Source: Comamonadaceae bacterium (GTDB lineage Bacteria > Pseudomonadota > Gammaproteobacteria > Burkholderiales > Rhodocyclaceae). From it: 64,000 nt of DNA. Shown in pieces: positions 57,925 through 64,000 of this stretch (positions within the stretch are counted from its first letter, which is position 1; every line of letters starts with the position of its first letter). Made by a program: the position numbers and the translations under genes. The stretch spans positions 42,737-106,736 of the forward strand of contig JANLJE010000005.1 of NCBI GenBank assembly GCA_029255645.1, written 5' to 3'. The notes beneath the pieces were generated by a model. It was not told where the DNA came from. It saw only the letters and a program-made list of their open reading frames with translations, and searched no databases.

Positions 57925-58920
57925 TTAACGAGCACGGCGCTGATAGCGATTGACCGCCTGCTCGTGCTCATCCAGGGTACGGGAAAAATGGCTGCTGCCA
58001 TCCCCCCTGGCGACAAAATAAAAAGCCCCCGTCCTGGCCGGGTGCAAGGCGGCCTGCAGGGCGGCCAGGCCCGGCATGGCGATGGGGGTGGGAGGCAGGC
58101 CGGTACGGGTGTAGGTATTGAAGGGGGTGTCGGTCTGCAAATCGACCTTGCGGAGATTGCCATCAAACCGCTCCCCCAGGCCATAAATCACGGCCGGGTC
58201 CGTTTGCAGGCGCATGCCGCTACGCAGCCGATTGACGAAAACCCCTGCCACCATTTCCCGGTCGGCTGCCACGCCGGTTTCCTTTTCCACGAGGGAGGCC
58301 ATGATCAAGGCTTCATAGGGCGTGCGGTAGGGCAATCCGGGTTCCCGTCCGGCCCACTCCCGCTCCAGATGGCGCTGCATGGCCCGGGCCGCCTGGCTCA
58401 GCAGTTCCAGGTCGGTGGAATACTTGTCGACCCGATAGGTATCCGGGAAGAACATGCCCTCCGGCGCAATGTCGGGAAAACCGAGTTTCTGCATCAATTC
58501 CCTCTCATCCAGAGCGGTGGTCACATGCTCCAGTCCTTGATGGGCCGTCAGCAGGCTGCGCCACTGCCGGAAGGTCCACCCCTCGATGAGACGGACCTCC
58601 ACCTGCAGTACCTTGCCCTCTACCAGGGCATCCAGCAGCGCCTCCGGCGTGGTCCCGGCGGCAATGCCGTAAGTGCCGGCGCGGATGGAGCCCTCCTTGC
58701 CGGACAGACGGGCCGCGAGTACCAGCAGCTCGCCCTGCACTTTCACCCCTGCCTGATCCAGGATGCGCACGACTCCCCGCAGTCCCGTACCCGCAGGGAT
58801 GCGAAACTCCACGTTGTCCGCAGGCAAACGGAGGGGCTGCTTGAGCCAGCCATGAAAACCTCCGGCCAGCAGGGCCAGGAACAACGCCAGCAACAGGAAG
58901 GTACGCAGCAGAAACTTCAC
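57925..58920 (-). CDS. mltG: Endolytic peptidoglycan transglycosylase MltG
   Basis: MltG cuts nascent glycan strands in the membrane. The 331-residue protein has an N-terminal membrane helix (about 4-24), a LysM-like region (FRIPAGTGLRGVVRIL) and the YceG domain with catalytic E212 in IMASLVEKETG, then RLRSGMRLQTDPAVIYG and HPARTGAFYFVA. It is divergent from ygfZ. Confidence 0.96.
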   Translation of the reverse strand: MKFLLRTFLLLALFLALLAGGFHGWLKQPLRLPADNVEFRIPAGTGLRGVVRILDQAGVKVQGELLVLAARLSGKEGSIRAGTYGIAAGTTPEALLDALVEGKVLQVEVRLIEGWTFRQWRSLLTAHQGLEHVTTALDERELMQKLGFPDIAPEGMFFPDTYRVDKYSTDLELLSQAARAMQRHLEREWAGREPGLPYRTPYEALIMASLVEKETGVAADREMVAGVFVNRLRSGMRLQTDPAVIYGLGERFDGNLRKVDLQTDTPFNTYTRTGLPPTPIAMPGLAALQAALHPARTGAFYFVARGDGSSHFSRTLDEHEQAVNRYQRRAR

Positions 58921-58976
58921 GGAAATACCAGGTCAAATGGCAGGTAGAGCGGCCCGGGCCAGCAGGGAACGGGCGC

Positions 58977-58982
58977 TATAAT
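58977..58982 (+). promoter_or_regulatory. candidate -10 box upstream of ygfZ
   Basis: TATAAT lies 28 bp ahead of the ygfZ start, in the intergenic region with mltG. No clear -35 hexamer is at 16-18 bp, so only the -10 is supported. Confidence 0.35.
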
Positions 58983-59009
58983 AGCCCAAACCCCTTTTTG
59001 CGAGGCCCC

Positions 59010-60035
59010 ATGAATTCTTGTGCAAACACCTGGCAACAAAGTCTTTCTGCCCTTGGCGCCACATTCGACCCCGACAACACGGATGTCCAGCATTTTGGCG
59101 ACCCGACCGCGGAACTGGCTGCCGCCGCCCAGGGCACCATCCTGGTTCCCCTCCTGCACTTTTCCTGCATCGAAGCCAGCGGCAGTGATGCCAAGGCGTT
59201 TTTGCAGGCTCAGCTCACCAATGATCTGAACTCCCTGCAGGCCGGACAGGCACAACTTTCCGCCTGGTGCTCCGCCAAGGGGCGCATGCTGGCCAGCTTG
59301 GTGAACTATCCACTGGGGGAAAACTACCGGCTGATGCTGGCAACAGACCTGCTGCCCGCCATTCTCCAGCGTTTGCGGATGTTCGTGCTGCGCTCCCGGG
59401 TAACACTGGCCGACCTCTCCCAGACCCTGGGCCACCTGGGGCTTGCCGGGACCGGGGTGGAAGCCGCCCTGGCAGCGGCAGGACTGCCCACCCCCGAAAT
59501 GCCGATGACGACCGCAACCCGGGATCAGGTCAGCATCATTCGCCTCTCCCCTGCGCGCGTCATCCTCGCCGCGCCTCTGACTGAACTTTCTGCCCTGTGG
59601 CAAAAGCTGGCAACCCTGGCCACACCGGCCGGCCGCCCCGCCTGGCAATATCGGGACGTGCAGGAAGCCTTTCCCTGGATTACCGGCGCCACCCGGGAAG
59701 AATTCGTGCCCCAGATGGCCGACTTCGAAAAAATGGGGGGCGTCAGCTTCCACAAGGGCTGCTACCCGGGCCAGGAAGTGGTGGCCCGGACTCAGTATCT
59801 TGGCAAAGTCAAACGCCACCTGTACCGGCTCAAGAGCCCGGTGCCCCTGAGTCCCGGTGAAGAACTCCATGCCCCGGCCAGCCCCGACCAGAGCGCCGGC
59901 AAAGTGATCACCTGCGCCCCGTCCCCCGATCGAGGCTTCGTCGCCCTGGCCGTCGTGCTGGCCCCGGCCGCCGGGGACCTGCATCAAGGCTCCATGAGCG
60001 GTCCCCGGCTGCAGGCCGAAGCCGTCAATCCCTGA
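59010..60035 (+). CDS. ygfZ: YgfZ-family folate-binding iron-sulfur protein assembly factor
   Basis: The 341-residue GcvT-like protein has the diagnostic KGCYPGQEVVART motif and an N-terminal LTNDLNSLQAGQAQLSAWCSAKGRML. YgfZ uses folate to help assemble or repair certain Fe-S enzymes such as MiaB. ATG 59010 is preferred (in-frame ATG 58998 lacks support). Confidence 0.94.
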   Translation: MNSCANTWQQSLSALGATFDPDNTDVQHFGDPTAELAAAAQGTILVPLLHFSCIEASGSDAKAFLQAQLTNDLNSLQAGQAQLSAWCSAKGRMLASLVNYPLGENYRLMLATDLLPAILQRLRMFVLRSRVTLADLSQTLGHLGLAGTGVEAALAAAGLPTPEMPMTTATRDQVSIIRLSPARVILAAPLTELSALWQKLATLATPAGRPAWQYRDVQEAFPWITGATREEFVPQMADFEKMGGVSFHKGCYPGQEVVARTQYLGKVKRHLYRLKSPVPLSPGEELHAPASPDQSAGKVITCAPSPDRGFVALAVVLAPAAGDLHQGSMSGPRLQAEAVNP

Positions 60036-60055
60036 GTCTCACGGATGTCTCACGA

Positions 60056-60835
60056 ATGTGCCTGATCCTCGTCGCCTGGCAGGTCCATGAGGATTTTCCC
60101 TTGGTGCTGGCCGCCAATCGCGATGAATACTACTGCCGCCCTGCCCTGCCTCTGGCGCCCTGGACTGACAGTCCCGACATCCTGGGCGGACGGGACCTGG
60201 AAGCAGGCGGGAGCTGGCTGGCCTGCCACCGGGATGGTCGCTTTGCCGCCGTCACCAATGTCCGCCAGGGTAGTCCGGAAAAAGCCCGCTGCTCCCGGGG
60301 CGATCTCGTTAGAAACTACCTTCAAAGTAATCTGCAACCCGATGAATTTGCAGAGACTATCAGAGCAGAAGAATATGCCGGCTTCAATCTGCTGCTGGGC
60401 AGTCGGGAAGCATTGCTCTATCTGAGCAACCGCGGCCGGGAGTCAGTGCAGGCCCTGTCAGTGCAGGCCCTGTCTCCCGGCATTTACGGGCTTTCCAATC
60501 ATCAACTGGACAGCCCCTGGCCCAAGCTGCTGAAGGCCCGCGAGGACTTTTCCCGGGCGCTGGCCGGATTGCCGGATGATGAAGCCTTTTTTCGGCTGCT
60601 GGCCGACACCGGACAGGCCGCCGATGCAGACCTGCCGGATACCGGCGTGCCCCTGGCGCTGGAGCGCATGCTCTCCAGTATTTTCGTAGCCTCCGCGACC
60701 TACGGCACCCGGGCTTCCACCCTCATGCGCTGTGACCGGATGGGCAACTTCAGCATGGAAGAGCGCCGCTTCGGCCCTCACGGGGTCTCTCTGGACACGC
60801 CAAGCCGGTGCGGGTCGCAAAAGGATAGCCCGTGA
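60056..60835 (+). CDS. NRDE (TANGO2-like) family protein
   Basis: The 259-residue protein begins MCLILVAW and has the NRDE box (21-24), LGGRDLEAGGSWLA and GIYGLSNHQLDSPWPKL. The Cys2 after Met suggests an N-terminal nucleophile hydrolase; the function is unknown (the eukaryotic relative TANGO2 affects heme or lipid handling). An exact 15-bp tandem duplication (60442-60456 and 60457-60471) inserts an extra Val-Gln-Ala-Leu-Ser. Confidence 0.9.
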   Translation: MCLILVAWQVHEDFPLVLAANRDEYYCRPALPLAPWTDSPDILGGRDLEAGGSWLACHRDGRFAAVTNVRQGSPEKARCSRGDLVRNYLQSNLQPDEFAETIRAEEYAGFNLLLGSREALLYLSNRGRESVQALSVQALSPGIYGLSNHQLDSPWPKLLKAREDFSRALAGLPDDEAFFRLLADTGQAADADLPDTGVPLALERMLSSIFVASATYGTRASTLMRCDRMGNFSMEERRFGPHGVSLDTPSRCGSQKDSP

Positions 60836-61089
60836 TTTCCGGCCAGGAGTGCCTTGCCGGACTGCTGGAAGCGGTGGCCTGGGAACGCATTGAGAACGAT
60901 GGCAAGGAGGAACGGCTGTTCCAGCCGATCCGCAAGATCCTCGTCAAGGGTTCGGCCGATGGGGTGTTCCGGCGCTGCGACAAACCGGTGCTCGTCGTGG
61001 CCGGCGTGGCGGCTGACGCGGTGGCGTCGGTCAAGCCACAGCGTTACCGGCTCCGGCAAGATCAAGTTCCGACAGGAGGTGCAACATGA
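60832..61089 (+). CDS. small hypothetical protein, possible gene fragment
   Basis: A GTG start overlapping the NRDE stop opens an 85-codon frame with strong G/C at third positions, so it looks coding. Readable parts are LFQPIRKILVKGSADGVF and DKPVLVVAGVAADAV; I recognise no family. It has no known domain and might be the remnant of a larger gene. It ends 4 bp into the antitoxin gene, whose Shine-Dalgarno (aggaggt) lies in its last codons. Confidence 0.4.
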   Translation: MISGQECLAGLLEAVAWERIENDGKEERLFQPIRKILVKGSADGVFRRCDKPVLVVAGVAADAVASVKPQRYRLRQDQVPTGGAT

Positions 61090-61352
61090 CCGCAGCCACT
61101 AAAGTGCTGACCGTAAACGTTTCGCTACCGTTGGCCGACAAGGTGGATCAGATGGCTTCACGACTTGAACGCTCACGCGGCTGGATCATGAAGCAGGCGC
61201 TTTCCGCCTGGGTCGCCCAGGAAGAAGAACGCGACCGACTGACCCAGGAAGCGCTGTCCGACGTAGATGCCGGCCGCGTCATCGACCACCTGGCCGTGCA
61301 GGCATGGGCGGATAGCCTTGACACCGATCAGCCGCTGCCGCTGCCGCGCTGA
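61086..61352 (+). CDS. Ribbon-helix-helix antitoxin (ParD/RelB-like)
   Basis: The 88-residue protein has a ribbon-helix-helix pattern (KVLTVNVSLPLADKVDQMA, then SRGWIMKQALSAWVAQ), followed by an acidic tail for toxin binding. A strong aggaggt precedes the ATG. Its stop overlaps the toxin start as TGATG, the usual antitoxin-first arrangement; it should repress its own operon. Confidence 0.9.
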   Translation: MTAATKVLTVNVSLPLADKVDQMASRLERSRGWIMKQALSAWVAQEEERDRLTQEALSDVDAGRVIDHLAVQAWADSLDTDQPLPLPR

Positions 61353-61683
61353 TGGAGCTGAAGTGGACCAGCAAGGCGCTTTCCGATTTGGCGCGCTTGT
61401 ATGAATTCCTGGCTCCGGTGAACAAACCCGCTGCCGCGCGGGCGGTGCAGGCGCTGACCAGAGCCCCGACCACCGACCACTGACCACCGACCACTGACCA
61501 CTGACCACTGATCACTGATCACCGACCATTCTGCTGGCCAACCCACGCATCGGCGAGCAACTTTTCCAGTTCGAGCCGCGCGAGGTACGGCGAATTCTGG
61601 TCGGGGAGTATGAGGTTCGCTACGAACTTCAGGGTTCGATCATCTACATGCTGCGGCTGTGGCATACCCGGGAAGAGCGCTGA
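61352..61683 (+). pseudogene. ParE/RelE-family toxin gene broken by a 7-bp repeat insertion
   Basis: The frame starts MELKWTSKALSDLARLYEFLA and reads about 40 codons to RAPT, then a repeat forces TDH and TGA at 61481. After the repeat a second frame resumes with ILLANPRIGEQLFQFEPREV and RRILVGEYEVRYELQG, ending SIIYMLRLWHTREER. Removing the 56 bases 61472-61527 joins both parts into one ParE-like protein of about 91 residues, with the C-terminal WHTREER typical of ParE. The toxin is therefore almost certainly inactive. The antitoxin is intact. Confidence 0.88.
61472..61527 (+). repeat. 7-bp tandem repeat, eight copies, inside the toxin gene
   Basis: Eight degenerate units of ccactga type (variants ccaccga, tcactga, tcaccga) fill exactly 56 bp. 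Three consecutive ccactga units place TGA in all three frames, so changing the copy number would not restore the toxin unless nearly all were lost. Confidence 0.92.
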
Positions 61684-61758
61684 AATGGCTTTGCCCCCCA
61701 CCTGCGATGACTTCGTGCGCAAGTGGCGCCCCCCCTGGTTGAGATATCAGGGTAAAGC

Positions 61759-62714
<956 letters not shown>

Positions 62715-62786
62715 CTACCCCCTACCCCGGCTGTCTATGGCATGCGGCAAAAAGGCATTACGATAGCCGCAAATCCGGGCTATCTC

Positions 62787-62870
62787 AAGGATTGCCCAAG
62801 GGATTGCCCGGGGGATTGCCAGAAAGGCTGGCAAGGGGGTTGCCTGGGGGGTTGCCAGGGAGGCTGCCGG
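62787..62870. repeat. 12-bp imperfect tandem repeat, seven units
   Basis: Units of ggggattgccag type run from 62787 to 62870 with one or more differences each. They lie between tadA and the symporter gene. An open plus-strand frame (62792 on) reads Gly-Leu-Pro repeats but has no gene-like character. The rest of the 263-bp gap shows nothing else. Confidence 0.8.
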
Positions 62871-62974
62871 GGCTTGACAGCAAACCAGGCTGGAATGCGC
62901 CCAGCCCGCGGCGCCATTTCCCCAGGGAAGTGCCCACTCGTCCATGCTGTTTCTGCCCATCCTCAAGTCATTTT

Positions 62975-64000
62975 TCAAGCCAGCCAAGCCAGCCAACCCA
63001 GGGCGTGCGCAAATACCAGCAGGATGCCCAGCGGGGCCAGATAGCGCAACACCAGGTACCAGGCCTTGAAAGGCAGGCCCGACAGTTGCATTTCATCCAG
63101 CACCTGCGCCCGGGTCATGATCCAGCCCACAAAAATGGCAATGGCCAAGCCGGAGAGGGGCATCATGATGCGGCTGGTCATGAAGTCCAGTAGTTCAAAA
63201 AGATTGAGGCCAAACAGGGTATGCCCGGACCAGCGATTGAAGGAAAGACAAACGCCGATGCCCAGCCACCAGACCGCCAGTCCGGTTCCCCAGGCTGCCA
63301 CCGGACGGCGCAGCCGCATGCGTTCGGTCAGCCAGGCCACAAAGGGTTCAAGCAGGGAAATGGCCGAGGTCCAGGCGGCAAAGAGCACCAGGAGAAAGAA
63401 GAAAACTCCAAACCACTGCCCGCCCGGCATATGGGAAAAAGCCAGGGGCAGGGCCTGCAAAATCAGGCCGGGGCCGGCGGCAGGTTCCAGCCCGTAGGCA
63501 AAGGTAAGGGAAAAGATCGCCAGCCCGGCCAGTACGCCCACCAGGGTGCCGGCCAGGGCGACCCAGAGGCTGGTACCGGCGATGCTGGACTGCCGGTCGA
63601 GATAGGAGCCATAGGCCATGATCGCCCCCATGCCCAGGCTCAGGGAAAAGAAGGCATGACCTACCGCCGCCAGAATGACGGCGGGGGTAATGGCTTCCGG
63701 CTTGAAGGCAAACATGAAATCCCAGGCCGCCGGCATGTCTCCGGCAATGCCGCCCCATACGGTCAGCAAGGCCAGGATCAGGAACAGGCCGGGCATCATG
63801 ATCCGGTTCGCGACCTCGATCCCGGCGATGACCCCACGGGCCACCACTCCCACCGTCAGGGCCAGAAAGAGGGTGTGACAGAGCATCATCTGCAGGGGAT
63901 CGGCCAGCAAGGCTTTGAAGCGGTTTGCTGCCGCCTCAGCATTTTCCAGGCGCAGACCGGACAATGCCTTGAACAGATAATCGACAATCCAGCCCGCCAC
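62975..64000 (-). CDS. Sodium:neurotransmitter symporter family transporter, 5' end missing
   Basis: The C-terminal 341 codons of an NSS/LeuT-type transporter are visible and the start lies beyond 64000. About nine membrane helices can be read, with AVGHAFFSLSLGMGAIMAYGSYL (the Na+-site region of helix 6-7), LVALAGTLVG-like helices and a C-terminal FKAWYLVLRYLAPLGILLVF. Such bacterial members take up amino acids with sodium. The substrate is unknown. Confidence 0.88.
   Translation of the reverse strand: MAGWIVDYLFKALSGLRLENAEAAANRFKALLADPLQMMLCHTLFLALTVGVVARGVIAGIEVANRIMMPGLFLILALLTVWGGIAGDMPAAWDFMFAFKPEAITPAVILAAVGHAFFSLSLGMGAIMAYGSYLDRQSSIAGTSLWVALAGTLVGVLAGLAIFSLTFAYGLEPAAGPGLILQALPLAFSHMPGGQWFGVFFFLLVLFAAWTSAISLLEPFVAWLTERMRLRRPVAAWGTGLAVWWLGIGVCLSFNRWSGHTLFGLNLFELLDFMTSRIMMPLSGLAIAIFVGWIMTRAQVLDEMQLSGLPFKAWYLVLRYLAPLGILLVFAHALGWLAWLA

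Noticed and set aside
57319-58947. Plus-strand 542-codon frame opposite tmk and mltG
   Set aside because: It reads as an antisense shadow; tmk and mltG are intact on the minus strand.
62792-63193. Plus-strand frame of Gly-Leu-Pro repeats
   Set aside because: It is the translation of the 12-bp repeat followed by the antisense of the symporter gene; no ribosome site.

Overview
The window is GC-rich and gene-dense, with long polar gene strings joined by ATGA or TGATG overlaps. The order fimV - ecfT-like - truA - trpF - trpB - trpA - accD - folC - SPOR protein - cvpA - purF - metZ, and the blocks pyrG - kdsA - eno - ftsB and mltG - tmk - holB - pilZ - tatD, are typical of Betaproteobacteria. My best guess is the Rhodocyclales/Nitrosomonadales side, but the genus cannot be read from the sequence alone. 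No rRNA, tRNA or CRISPR array was found.

Layout: 1-14272 is a plus-strand superoperon: polar protein FimV (cut by the window start), an orphan ECF-transporter-like membrane protein, pseudouridine synthase, tryptophan biosynthesis, acetyl-CoA carboxylase beta, folate, purine and methionine genes, ending with an HD-GYP phosphodiesterase. 14435-16981 holds the RhlE helicase and a Tim44-like protein. 17108-19946 is a ZorA/ZorB-type motor pair followed by a short third gene that looks like a cut-off ZorC, so probably a remnant or reduced form of a Zorya anti-phage locus. 19956-21317 has a CxxCxxCC protein and an orphan trypsin-like protease. 21387-27702 has Tex, FliW and a large CBS-PAS-GGDEF-EAL-CZB signalling protein. 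27784-31400 has gamma-carbonic anhydrase, PepD, a MazG-like protein, RlmJ and an IsdG-type monooxygenase. 31709-36880 is pyrG-kdsA-eno-ftsB, then cspA and infA. 36926-42303 is a minus-strand tripartite export system (TolC, MacA-like, split MacB) with a SIMPL protein. 42476-45219 holds a SlyD-like isomerase, TruB and a J-domain protein.

45317-53761 is a metal-resistance island: arsR-arsC-acr3 run into a copper-type P1B ATPase on the plus strand, facing a minus-strand copA-copB operon with a DUF411 gene. Two 16-bp palindromes of cop-box type sit between that operon and the divergent copR. The copR partner kinase is reduced to about 11 codons and is followed by wrecked transposase sequence (ISAs1-like, with a 10-bp duplication that breaks the frame). 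54440-60835 returns to housekeeping genes (ankyrin protein, tatD, pilZ, holB, tmk, mltG, ygfZ, NRDE protein). 60832-61683 is a small accessory patch with a ribbon-helix-helix antitoxin and a ParE-like toxin gene broken by eight copies of a 7-bp repeat. The window ends with an L,D-transpeptidase, TadA and a sodium:neurotransmitter symporter cut by the window end.

A recurring theme is short perfect or near-perfect tandem duplication (7-17 bp units) at more than a dozen places, both in coding tails and at gene ends. It has extended low-complexity linkers and has probably broken at least two genes.
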